From Epiperipatus broadwayi (taxonomy: Eukaryota; Onychophora; Udeonychophora; Euonychophora; Peripatidae): DNA of 64,000 bases. The DNA is taken from contig JAQFVV010000023.1 of the NCBI GenBank assembly GCA_028023455.1, forward strand, positions 1,194,501-1,258,500. Direction: 5' to 3'. The first letter of the stretch is position 1. Every line of letters starts with the position of its first letter. Under the pieces are notes generated by a model that saw only the letters and a program-made list of their open reading frames with translations, was not told where the DNA came from and did no database searches. This document shows positions 11,587 to 24,604 of this stretch, in pieces. The translations under genes were made by a program, and so were the position numbers.

Positions 11587-14500
11587 TAAAAATAGACATG
11601 CCTTCAGATACACATTATATTAAATTCTAGGCAAAGTAGATAATGAAAACATGAATAAGCAACATATGAGTAGACACATGGTAACTATGTGCAGGCAGTG
11701 CTAATTAATAAGTAAGCTATGCTCTAACTCATGGAGGAGCTGAGTGCATATAAAAAGAATATACTATCCACAGAAATTTGCCCAAATGGATACCAGTAAC
11801 AATTTTTGTAATGCAAGCTTATTTAAATTAGGCTATGTGACATCTGACTTGATTTATTTGTAATGTTAATCCACTAATATTACAAGCAATGATTTGATAG
11901 TGATAATAAATAAATAATTAAACATCTCACACCCACATGTAAAGGCATACAACATATCCACTGGACCTAATATTCTGTGTATACTGACAAATCATAATTG
12001 CATAATGATAATAACATTCAATTTTATAAGCTATCTCAATTTTCACATACTTCAATATTCATAACACTCCTTCATAAACATTTATATCATATATAAAAAG
12101 GCTACTATACTCTGGGTATAATAATTCATTTAGCCTGAAACAACAAATTTAAGAATTCTGAATAATAATAAAATAACTTATAAAATAAACCTTTTTAACT
12201 GATACTTTTTACCCAACTTTGTTTAAATATGCATACCATCATAAATATAGTTTAAAATATTATAAATAATAATAGAAATTAAATATAGGTTGTAAATTAT
12301 GACTACATGATATGAATAATATATATATACACATACTAAATATTTTGTTTTACCATTTCAGATTAGTGATTTTTTTTTATCTTATAATAAAAATAATTCC
12401 TTTTCATTCAGGTCCTTTTGTATCTTCTTTAGGAAAATATTGCAATACACTGTTTCTTCCAGCAGATAAACATACACACATCATACTTAAGCGCAGGAAT
12501 TCCTTTAGAATGATGTTCATAATTAAAGCACAAATTTGAGGAGATATGAGCAAGTTCTATATTATACAGTTTACAAATTTTAATAATTTTAAGTATGATG
12601 AAGTTTAAATCAATTATTTCTTTAACATAAAGTAATATATTTCAAGAACAAATAAGCAATTTAAAAAATATTCTAAATGGATATGCAGATAAATTCAGAA
12701 TGGATAATTATATCAATTTAATGTTCCCTTATCTGCATTAGTAGAAAATTAAATGAATAAAATCTTTTCTTCAAAGTATTGAATAAGCTGATTTTTATGA
12801 CCTTTTCTTTTTTTAAAATTATATAATATAATTTCAAATCATTACAATTTCTTTTCTCCTGAATACAGTCAATGCATTTACAATAATTCATCATTATTAT
12901 ACTTTTAATTTGCCACAGATATAATGACTTTTACGCATATTTTTGTAACAAATTAAGAATGATTGTCTTTCATAAATTATTCATCATTTATTCATATTTT
13001 ATGTCAGCATGTTATCAAATATGTACTAAGTACTTCATTAATAAGTAAGATTAATGTTAATAATGAATTAAAATATGATTTAAAGTGTCAAAACAATTAT
13101 TATCATCAAAGTTTAAATTAACATTTTAGAACAATAATATAATAAACATATTCTTGACTTTCTTTAAAAATTAATAGAATTTTTAACATCTTTCTGTGAT
13201 TTACTGCTTAATAAACCAGTTGACCATATACTTTAGTGTTATACTGCAATGGATAACTTTAACCATCTATTCAGACATTTGAAATGATAAAAGAAAAAAA
13301 CAATTAAAAACTTTTAAACTGATTCAAAATAGTGAAACAAAACAATCAATAACTAAAATAATTTCAGTAATAAATTCAATAATAATAATCATTTCCTGAT
13401 TTTTCATTTTTATATCAAAATACCTATGTATGTGTAAAAATTTCCACTTCATTTTTATTATATGACATAGTTCAACAATACCATTTAAATATAGAGGTGA
13501 GATATTTTAATTAATAGCATAGTTTTAATCTTTTTAATTAATTACTGTGATGTGGAACTTTTTAATCCAGACTATTTAATCATGTGATATCTAGAGACTG
13601 ATAATGAACTTTATTAATTGCAATTTAATTATTAAATAAATGATTTATTTAACTAATTTAAACTTATTTAATTAATTCTTTAAATTATATACTTTTCACT
13701 CAACATACATTCTTTGTTTTAATTATTTAATGTACCCTTTTTATTAAATATAATTTTTAATAAATCTCTTAAACATTCCATTCATTCAATCACATGCACC
13801 AACATACATATTAGGTATAACCATTATTATAAAAGCAATAAAGTTTACTTATTAAAATTTATTTAAATTAAAACTTATTAAAATTGAAACTTATCTCAAT
13901 TAATTATATTTAAACCTAACAACTCTAAACTCTGACTTCAAGTAACTCTTGCATGAACCTACATTTTATGTGTTATTTTAAAACCATTTATTTTAAAGCT
14001 AACAGTGATCCTAGTGAAAATTTAATAATCATATATTATATAGAATAAAACAAGTTTATTAACTGCCTATATCTAAAACATAATAGACTTTAAACCAATT
14101 CTTATTTAGATCTAAACGAATAACTTGGAATTTGTAATCAAACATTAAATGATCTAATTAGTAGTTCTTAAATGAATAATATTTAAATATGCTAAGTAAA
14201 TTATTTTAATCAATAAATTAAAACATTTAGCTAAGACTATAATTTAATATCAAGAAAGAAATTTATTTAATATAATATAAAAGACATGTTTTTAACACAG
14301 TATAGAATACATATATTTAGCCCATGGGGTTAAATATATGGTTACAATATATATACAATTATTTTTATATAATTTCTGTGAAAGGCATGATTAGAGTGGC
14401 CATGCACAAGGTGGCTGTAGTGAAAGCTTCAACCACTTATATGTATAAATAGTTATATTTTATCCGTTATAATAATAAATGAAGTACAAATTATGTAAGC

Positions 14501-16369
14501 ATACTGTTACATGAATGGTGGTGGTCTGTGCATATATTTTTACATACACACAGGAGTAAATAAAGTAGTAAAAGTTACGATTTATAATTTTTATGTATAA
14601 TTATATATTTTTATTTTTAACTAGCAAGAATTTTTCTAATTTGAATTTTTAAATTGTTTACCTGTTAAAATATATATATATAGAAAAAAAGAAGGATCAA
14701 ATTGATTCTAAATGTTCTACATGTCTATTTTTTTTATGTTTATCATATACTTTTTTCTGTTAATAAGTTAAAGCAAATGCAGGTTGTCATTGTTTGACCA
14801 AATTTTTAATTGTCATTAATGGATAGAAATGGTCATCCTCCTTTGTATTTTATTTTTAAAAATAAAAATATAAAGTCATTAAATGCCAATATCCACAGAG
14901 GTAAATCTAAAGCAATTATATTTTAGAATTGTTTGTTTTAATCTTTTGTAAGAGAGGAAAGTGAAAACGCTTTCCCCATTATCTTAAAATTTAGAAAATT
15001 GGTGTAAATAGAATTCCTTGATCAATTAAGATGGTCTGAGTGGAAAATTAAAAATAAAAGATAAGAAAGAATAAGGCATACAAACCTTTACTCATTGTTG
15101 TGATTCATTAACCAAGAAATTAGGTGCAGCTGATGAAATAGTGACAGGGAAGATACTCAAATTATATTGTGATGAGTGTGATATAAAACTGTTCAACAGG
15201 TAGGTGCTGGAAGGGTCTCTTTTGCTCTCTTGACCTCTTTTCACTAGCCTTATCTGAAGTATTTTGACCACATTGCTATGTTTCATTGTTGGTCTGCTGT
15301 GAAGTGCTCAGGTGGTTAAGTATTTGACCATGGGTCTAGGAATACTGTCTGACTGATATTTGTTCATTGTAATTTGCTAAGGCTGTTGATTAAGGCTTTT
15401 TGAGAATTCGTCTGGAGAATTAAGAAGAAGTTGTTCATCAAACATAAAAGAAATTGGTAATAATGGACCAGAGCCAAACCTCACTATGAATGAAAGTTTC
15501 TCAAAAGTTGTGCAAATAATTAGCAGTTTGTTATTGCTGTAATAAAGAAGAAAAATATTGTAGAAACCTGAATGAAAATGAGGATGCCTAAATTAGTCAG
15601 TATGATAAAGATGGAGTAAGCTCCCCATGTCAGTGCACCTGCCAGACTCTTTCTATGCTGCCACCATGTAGCCACCAATGCCAGATGATTATGAATACCT
15701 AAATGCCTATATTTTTTTTAAAAGAAGGGAAATCCTCACTGTCCTGTTGTCATGTTTTACAGCACACTCTGAAATTATGAAGTCTGGAGGAAGAAACCAG
15801 AAAGAAGCTGGAGGGTATAATTTTTTGGGGTTTTTATTTTATTATTATCAGTATGCCTTCATTATATGAATTTTATTGATATATTTTTTATGTATTACAT
15901 GTATGTTATCTCATTTTTCCATCAAATGTTTGATTTTTCTATTTTAAACAACCCTCCCACATTAATTTTAGAAAGTTTAGATGCATGTACATATTGTATT
16001 TTCTTTTTTGTTCTTGCTTATAACACATATATGCACATAGTAGAAAGAAATTTAAATTACTTGAAATTGTATATGATTTTGCTTTTGTTTTTGTGTGCTT
16101 TTGATTTCTACACAAACGCACACTTATAAAATGTTTAATAAAGAAATGGGAAGAATGCGTATGTCGACATACATATGTTTTTTTATTATTATCTGTAAGA
16201 AAAGTAATTATTAACCTCTGTGTGTGTGGGTAGAAACTCAGACCATATTATTCAAGGATATTTAGATGAAAATAGGGAGAGGATAGTTCTGTCCGGAAAT
16301 TAAATCAGTACTACTCATAGATTTTTCTTTTATTATAATGCTTGTGTTAATAAGGTATATTTTATTCAT
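11587..16369. other. No recognised gene; AT-rich
   Basis: About 4.8 kb with no supported gene. Open frames here are short and of low-complexity composition. 15080-15700 is less AT-rich and contains a weak tRNA-like A-box string (TGCTCAGGTGG at ~15306), but no B box worth calling. No repeat family member was recognised. Confidence 0.5.
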
Positions 16370-16680
16370 ATGTGTAAATGATAAAACAGGCAAAACTCAC
16401 TATATATGTATATATTGCCACACACAGCAAGCTAAAGTAATCAATGGATTCTAGAAGGCTTGTGCATAAAAGCTCCTCACTGATGAAGGCCATAAGCCAG
16501 AAACTAGTCTGGGGATATTGGATGCGTAGGCACTAGATGGGGATTTTATGCACAAGCCTTCTGGCATTCATTGATTACTCTAGCTTGCTGTGTGTGGCAA
16601 TATATATAATGAGTTTTGCCTGTTTTAACAACAGTTATACACAAGCATAAGAGGAGGTGGTCATGTGATGTGTAAATGAT
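16370..16680. mobile_element. Fold-back Penelope-like repeat with target-site duplication (copy 2)
   Basis: The 13-base direct repeat ATGTGTAAATGAT at 16370-16382 and 16668-16680 flanks a 285-base insert. The insert is an inverted repeat: AAAACAGGCAAAACTCAC on the left mirrors GTGAGTTTTGCCTGTTTT-type sequence on the right (read as complement). Both arms carry the CACACACAGCAAGCT and GGCTTGTGCATAAAA segments also found at 9406-9600. The right arm runs ~45 bases further than the left. The loop holds a hammerhead motif and CACTAGATGG. A long, non-fixed duplication length points to target-primed retroposition rather than a DNA transposon. Confidence 0.8.
16474..16515 (+). ncRNA. Hammerhead ribozyme motif (PLE type)
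   Basis: Elements in order: TCCTCA (stem I 5' strand), CTGATGA (16480-16486, the conserved core), GGC-CATAA-GCC hairpin (stem II, closed by an A/A opposition), GAAA (16500-16503), palindromic CTAG, TC, TGGGGA (stem I 3' strand). TCCTCA pairs fully with TGGGGA, with one U-G wobble. Predicted cleavage falls after C16509 (GUC). Stem III is only the self-complementary CTAG, as in the minimal hammerheads reported for Penelope-like elements, which work best as dimers. The A/A in place of the usual G-C at the base of stem II may weaken activity. Confidence 0.75.
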
Positions 16681-19600
16681 GATGGATCATTTGGGGAAAT
16701 TCTTTTTAAATTATTTATTTATAAGTGTTTCATCTTATTTCTCTCTCTCCAACAAGATTATACAATTTTTCTAATCATATCATAATCTACTATTTACCTG
16801 AGATAAGTAGTTGACTGAGTAAAGCCTATGAGATGATTCTTTATTATGGTATTAAAAGTTTGTTGACATTTGCTGATATCTTTTCTTTTAGTTTTATTTT
16901 GTATACTTTATTGATAGTAATATATCCTTTCAGAATGGGTTTTCTTTTTTCAAAAGTAGCACATAAAGGCAAGGTTAAAATTCTGCCTTTCAAAGAAATT
17001 CTACATTCAAGATCATGATATCAATTAGCATGGTAATAGAGTTTTGGTAAGGGAGATATCAGGAAATATAACTATATTTGGTTTTGTCTCTCATTTAAAA
17101 CTTCAATTACATAGCTTTAATTCAAACTAGAGTTTAGTATTGAGTTTATTTAGATGTCGTATTCTGATGTGTCACAGTAACCTCATGTTCAATTCTGTGA
17201 GCATGGTATGAATCCACTGGGTAGGCATTGACTAGTACATTAACAATTTACTTCCAGATTTAAAGTCACACTCAAATTTCTTTAATAACATGAGTTTTTT
17301 TATTTATGTCTAAATAACTGGTAATGAATAGTTGGGAAGAAAATATTTTTCAGGATTTTAAAATTTCATCTGTCTCCATCACATGATTATAGCTTATATA
17401 TTGGTGTCACAGTAACATATTCTTTTACCATTTCCATGACATTTACTTTATGCTTTAGTAAGTAACAATAGATGCCAGGTATCGACTTAATAAGTCTATC
17501 ATCTGGCATCTATTACTACTTCCTAAAGCATACAGTAAGTAGTATAGAGATAATGAAAAATTATTATTTTTCAATTTATAAGTTTAAAAAGTCTTATATT
17601 TTAAATCATTTTGTGAGTGTTATGATTCAGTATTTTATATTTTAATGTTTTAAATATTGTTCAAAAATTAAATGATAAAAAACAGCAAAAAAAGTCATAT
17701 TTGAATTTAAAATCATTCCTAAATTTCATTAACAAGTGAAAGAAATTTATTTGAATTTAAACTTCCATTCAATTTATATTTCAGCATGGTTTTGTTTTAC
17801 AATTTTAGATATAACCTTTGTATTTAGAAGATCTAATAACAGATTTCCATATAGTTCATTATGTGCAATGTTTTTAATTCACTCTTGCACTTTTTATATG
17901 AACATGAGTATTTTTTATACTGATGCAATATGAAGTGATTTATTTTGCAAACTTTCTGTCTATAAAACTTTCATTTCATGAAACACCAAAATATCTTATC
18001 AAATTGTTCTACAATTAATTAATTATGAATGTACAGAAACATGTAGAATAATAATATGAAGAATGAAAACTCCCCATATGATGCTCAGAGATTTATTTTA
18101 TTGCATTAATAGATTTCAAGTTAAAATAATTTTATTTAGAAATATTTTTATATATTATTAATAATAAATTAACAAAAATGGTAAAAATTATATGAATATA
18201 AAATCATAAATTTATTTATATGCAAAATTTATGTATTTAAAAAAGTTTCACAAATATGTACATCAATTATATAAAAATGTGTATTAACAAAGTAAAAATA
18301 TTATAAAAATGGTTAAAACTTTATGCAATTGCAATATTTTATGTACAGAAGAATCAACATATATATATATATAAGTGTACAAAGTAAATATCTGGAAAAA
18401 AAAAAAATTTAAAGTTTATATTGGAATTTAATCAATTTAATATTAATGAGTACCAAACTCTCCATACAGTAGTGCATTAATCTTTATTATATATGTAAAA
18501 TATATTTACATAAAATTTCATAATTATATTTTTATGTAGAAAATGTAGCCATAAATAATAACTTAAATAATTGCAAGTTGTTTTATTTTAAATATAATAC
18601 AAAATAACTTAATGATAATAGAAAAACATATAGTGATATATTAAATTATACATAATAAAAATATTAATTACATGAAATTATATATATATATACTTATAAT
18701 CATTTTTGACATATTTTAAACTAGTATATTTTTAAATATAATTTTAATATAATTTTTCATTTTTTTATAATATTGTAAGTTTTTTCATTTAATAGATAAA
18801 TTGTTTAATAATTTAGGAACAGTGATTTCTAATTCTAGTTTCATATTTGTTGTAAGATTTTACAAAGACACATCTCAAGTTATTTTGCAAATATTTGTTG
18901 AAAGTATTACCTTTTTTTTTCTATATTTATATTGATTTAATAATAAAATATTTTATAGCCAATTGTTTTACATATATCATTGTCTTCTATTAAATTATAC
19001 TGTAATGTTAGTAGCTCTAATATCCATTTATTCCATATCTTAATAAACACTTGAAGGAAAACATTATTTATTATGTAAAATATTGTTATAAAATATCTAA
19101 ATTTATTAATTAGAATGTTACTGTGATGGTTCCAAGATATTTTTTCATCTGTTATCATTTTAAGATCTAATATATTTTATTTTTGGACATTTATTATCAG
19201 CACACATATTATTTTATACATGCAATCATGTTAACAGTAATATATATTAATAATTTTATATTTCTTGTAAGGTGAACATGTTTAACATACATTTTACTTT
19301 TCCTTCATTTATATCAATTCCTTTATCAAATGTCAATGAACAAATTTGTCAAAGCATTCTTAACAATTTCTTATTGTAATGTCAATATTACAATTTACAT
19401 CCATGGTAATAGAGTCAGCCATCTGCATAATGAAAATTGATTCTTTATTACTAATATTTCCCATTTATAAAAACCAGAAACAATAATCTAAGCATTGTAT
19501 AGAACCCTGAGTATTCTATAATTTTTTTTGTTAACTATACATTTAATGTTTTGTGATAGAACAAGTATTATTTAAATAATTTTTGAATCATTAGCAATGT

Positions 19601-22600
19601 GCTTCTTATTCCACAATTTTCTAAATTAGTTTTTTTTTCAATAATTCTTATACAATTTTTTTTTATATAATCCATTTTTGTATAAAGAAAAAATAGACAT
19701 CATAGTTATATTTATCTTTTTAAAATTTTTACTTTTAGTACTAGATAAAATATGTTCTAACTATATGCAGAGTAATTATACTATCTTTCTTTCTCTCATT
19801 TTTTTTTATTATTTGAAGAAGTAATCATTTAACTTAAAATTGCACGCATAGTTCATTTACTGATGTTATATTATTTTAACTTATTTAATTATAAGAAAAA
19901 AAAAACACCCAATATTTTTAAAGTATATGTTTGTTGTTTGTTTATTCATTATAATGAAATGAAAGTTTGATGATGTCTGATAGAAATAAATAAAGCACTT
20001 TATGACAGTAAATAAAAATCATTTAGTATAAAAAGATGTCCGATTTATTTATTTATTAAGTCATAAATGTACAAAGATAACTTACGTTTTACTCTTCGTT
20101 TTGAATGGACTATTCCAATAAACAAGATGAAATAAGAATAATTTGATTCTGGTATTCTCAATTACATTTATCTAAATTACTTTAGAACAGCCGGCAGAGA
20201 ATCAAATCAAATTAGAAATAATTGTAACAAATACAAGCTTTTATCACTTACATGTGCTACATATTATTACTAAACTAATTTCCTTCTCCTAAGTAGAAAT
20301 AATTTTGTTCCTGTTTAAAACTACACATATTCTGTAAATTTATATATTTTGTAATTAGTATTCATAATTTTATAATTTTTATTTATTTAAAAAGAAAAAT
20401 AGTAATAGATTAATGACAAAGCAAATACCCCAATTAATTATGGTTAAATGATACCAAACTTGAGATAAATGTCTGAGATTTTATTCTGCAGAATAATTTA
20501 ATAGATTTTATCTTTAAATGCTAACTCCAACTCAAATATCAACAACTAAATTAAATCATTGGTAATGAAACTACATTAAAGTAAAGATATTAAAAAGTAT
20601 TATTATAGAAATGTTCTCTTAAATAAAATATTTATTTGTTAAATTGTAATCTAAATGACTTTAAACTCAAGATATAAAATCAATGAGAATTTATTGATAT
20701 AACAATTCATATTGTGGCTATAGATTTATTGAATAAAGATTTCATATGCCAGAGACCCACTAATTAAATAAAGTTTTAAAAGGATAGAAGAATAAATCAG
20801 ATGGCTGAACAGAAAGCTAAAAGATACTAGAAAGTAGCATACTACTGGAGTACCAAATTTTAATTATACAACTCTGTTTTATGCAATGAATCTGGCTATC
20901 CAAATGTTAAAAAATCACACTAGATATTTTTACAAATTATTTTTGATTTATTTTATGTATTCTTATGAGCTTATAGGGTTTGATATTAATACATGTTTAG
21001 TGTAGTTAACTTCTATATTGTGATTATTTATTATATATTATTCTATAAATAGTTGGGAATATAACATGATTTTTTAATGTTTATATAAGTTGCTTAGTCA
21101 TTACAGTAAATTCTAAAACATGACTGTTTATACAAACACTTACTGGTTGGACACAATTTTGAATAACTAAGGAAACAGATAACTTGATGGAGGATTAATT
21201 CATATAGAAGATTTTGTAAAATTTATTTGGGAATGCTGTTGCAGAATTGATGCAAAAATTAAAGTGGATTAATCTGATGAGAAAAATAAATAGTTTAAGT
21301 TACAAGCCAATATAGAAAAAATAATTTTGATAGGATAATTGTGCATACAATATTGTAATATGAATAATGTCAATGATTAGAAAATATATTTTTCATTTGT
21401 TGAGATATTTTTTTTCTTAACTAAAATAGATAGTGATAAAACTAAAGTTTTATTTCATTCTGTTTTTTAGTTCTAAAGTTATTGAAATTGCAAATAGGCT
21501 TTACACATTAAATGCTTCTGAAAGTATGACATATATAATGTTAAATAATTGTTTCAGCCCAATACTTTCATGTAGTAACTGTATGTGACTCTTTATGATT
21601 GATCAAGTCTTGCATGAAAGTGGTCTTGAGAGATGACATATTTTTTCAATAGTTATTGGTCAATCTAGAACTATAGGAAAGCTACAAGGAGAGACAGAAA
21701 GTTTTATAAGAAAGCAAAGAATTTCAAATCTCAATTTTATATTAAAAAACAACACTGACTGCCGTTTAAAACGTATATTTTTCTTATATAAATAAGTAGT
21801 CAAAAAATCAAAATCAAATCCACAAACAAGATATATGGAATTGTACTATTAGAATCCAATATTTTTTTTTATAAAATCCAAAAATTTATCTGCAAATTAT
21901 AAAAATATATACAAGAAACTTTCAGAAGATGCAGCCAACATAGCAAAACTTTTCTCTGAAAATTAAACTGAAATAATACTGGTGAAGGTTAGAAACCAAT
22001 GAATATCTAATAAATTTGTTATGTCTACATTTCCATATGATTGTTAAAATTAATAACAGGAAAATTCACCACTGAAAATTTTATCAAACAGAATAACCAC
22101 TAAATAGAGAGTTGTTCAAAGCACTCAAAATCACATTTAATTTAGGAAATCAAATTTTTATCAAAGTAAGTAAAAATTGGTAAATATATAAAAACCTTTA
22201 GGTGAATCTATTGGAGATATTGTTAAACAAAGAGAAAAAATTAAAGAAACTCTACTGGAGTTGGTTAAAAAAGTTATCCAAGGGGGAATTAAGACTGTGG
22301 GGTGTTTATAGAAATATAGTTATCAAAGATTTATTACATGATTCATATCCATTTCTAAACATAAAAAAAGTTATTAGTCTTGCATAAATATTTTTATTTT
22401 GTAAAATTGGATCGAAATGTAGAAATCCACCAATGTCTTTAGATGAAGAGGCAGCCAGAATAATGACACTGCCTACCCATATAAAAATTTTCAAAGGTAA
22501 GGATTTTTTATTTCAGTATTACAACTGTTTTCAGAAAAAAATAGTTTTCATTGCTAGATATTGAAATGATTATTTCTTTCTATGATAGTTAATAATAATT

Positions 22601-22639
22601 GTAAGCTCAAAGAAGAGTTTTGAACATGTTGAAATATAT
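16681..22639. other. No recognised gene; AT-rich spacer
   Basis: About 6 kb of extremely AT-rich sequence with many short poly-T and (TA)n tracts. No coding signal was seen apart from low-complexity frames. 22190-22500 may belong to the gypsy remnant that follows, but it did not translate to a recognised domain. Confidence 0.5.
17449..17532. repeat. Imperfect hairpin, possible MITE remnant
   Basis: Arms 17449-17480 and 17501-17532 match in 28 of 32 positions when folded, each carrying AATAGATGCCAG. The loop is 20 bases. Weak similarity continues outward for ~25 bases. No other copy was seen in the window. Confidence 0.6.
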
Positions 22640-23115
22640 ATAAATCACAAAAAATGTCTTTGAGAAGATAGGGAAATCAACTTGTTTATATTATTTCATA
22701 CCAAGAAAAATTATCATTTTCTTAGAAGATTAAAAAAGATTAAAATATAGCAACTCCCAAAAATGTAAAATAGTCTCAGATTTTCTTAGATTAGTTAACT
22801 TCTTTGAGAGTTTCCATAAGTGAAAATTCTATGTTGAAAAACCATTGAATGAACTCAAGAAAGAAAAATAAATAGTGGAGTATGGAGCAAAAACAAGCTT
22901 TCAAACGAAGTGAAGCATTAATGAGTTCAAAAGATTTTTGATTATGTACATTGACTACAGATGCTCTGGAATATGGAATAGAAGCAGTACTATATGTATT
23001 ACTTCTGAGGATGAAAAACCAATTACTTATACTTCAACATTATTCCAGTTAGATAAGAAAGGCCTAACTATAATAATTGGAATTAACTAAAATGGTAATA
23101 GATTTAAACTCTTTT
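22640..23115 (+). pseudogene. Ty3/gypsy RT thumb / RNase H scrap
   Basis: Heavily decayed. 22760-22860 reads KCKIVSDFLRLVNFF and VEKPLNELKKEK, the pattern joining RT to RNase H in Ty3/gypsy pol. 22940-23060 reads LTTDALEYGIEAVL in one frame and SEDEKPITYTST in another, the start of RNase H with its first catalytic Asp. No LTR, polypurine tract or integrase was found next to it. Confidence 0.65.
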
Positions 23116-24051
23116 GAGATAAATAAATAGTTAGATGGATGGATGGATAGGCATACAAGAAGTCAAACAAACAGGCAAATTGACAGGAGTGAATGACGTC
23201 ATAAGTTGTAAAAGTTCAATAGTTTCTTAAAATGTATTTATTAAATAATTTAAGTATGGCTGAAAATAGGATTATGCTATATAATTGTAACTATTTTACT
23301 TGTGTAATTATAATTTAGCTTAATATGAATTTAGATCCCTATTTATCTATTAATTCTATTATTGAAATAAAACTCATTATACTTTACTGAAAACTTTGTT
23401 TAATGAAACATAATAATATTTTTAATTTTATTTTATAAAAATTCAATTCAATTATAATAAATGATATTATCCAGGCAGAAAGTGTATAAAATATATTTAA
23501 AAGATTTTCAGACTATGGTTAAACATATTTTAGCAAATCTGTAATTATAATATTTTTTTCTCACTGTTCTTACCTTAAGTTTTAGTTCTAAGATTAGCAA
23601 TTAATAATACAAGAGAATGTCGAATGTGCTTGAATATCACATAAGAGCACAGTTATTATATTATTGGCAACTATTTATATTTTAGTAGAATGATTAAGTA
23701 ATCATTAGGTTTTAACTAAATTTTAATAAATAGTGTTTGGAAACAAGTCTCATGATAGTTTGACTTAGTTTTTTGTTTATGGATTTAGAGCATGCTGTAA
23801 TAGTTGTTCCATAGATTTATAATAAACCACTAAAGAATTTAATGTTAAAATGTTGATAATATAATACTAGACTTAACATAATTTTTTAAATCAAAAAATT
23901 GTGTATAATATAGAAAGGAAATTGTATTATATTTCAGAATTCGTATGCTAAAGAATATTAAAAAATATATTAGCTTAATATAAATTTTCTAATAGTTTTA
24001 ACATATTCGTATTTTTGAAATATTGAATTTAAGATTGTCCTTAATTTATAT

Positions 24052-24270
24052 TTTCAAATTATTATTTCCTGTTAAAACTTAATAGTCTTTTTGTTTAATT
24101 TGTAATACCTAGAATACATTCTTTGTACTAATTTATTTAGTTGAAAATAAAAATAAATTAGAATTAAAAAAAAAACAACAAAATTTTAGATAGAATCAAC
24201 TTGTTAAAAATTATATACAATTATGTTTAATTTATTATTGAAATAAAGCATTTCAAAAACAGTATTTATA
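24052..24270 (+). repeat. Interspersed repeat copy 1
   Basis: Shares TCAAATTATTATTTCCTG at its left and a ~60-base block around ATTTATTATT...GCATTTC at its right with 29082-29260, in the same orientation. The middle is more diverged. It lies just left of LINE 24605-26400. Confidence 0.6.
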
Positions 24271-24604
24271 TTTATAAAATAACTGAATTTTATTCAGATG
24301 TCAAATGTATTCATAAAAATAAATGTCACGAATATATTTATCTTTTAATTTCATTGAATATTGCAATGATGGACAAATGTGGTAGTCGGGTTAAATGTGA
24401 CTCCAATTGCAATCCGATTTTATTTTTATTATTTAAGATATTTTTCTTTAATTGCACAAAAATTCGTAATTGTTAAAAAATTTTATCAAACATTTTTATT
24501 ACTTATTTTATTAAAAATTACATCATGTATGTACAACATATTATTTTCAAATATATTGGCAAACTGCATCATCAATAATATTCTATCCCATGGATATAGA
24601 GAAT

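Noticed and set aside
15306-15350. tRNA-like A-box string TGCTCAGGTGG
   Set aside because: No B box within a sensible distance (GGTCTAGGAATAC is too far from consensus) and no cloverleaf.
15678-16129. Two hydrophobic open frames that look like membrane proteins
   Set aside because: Phe/Ile/Tyr-rich composition is what T-rich DNA yields by chance; no family motif.
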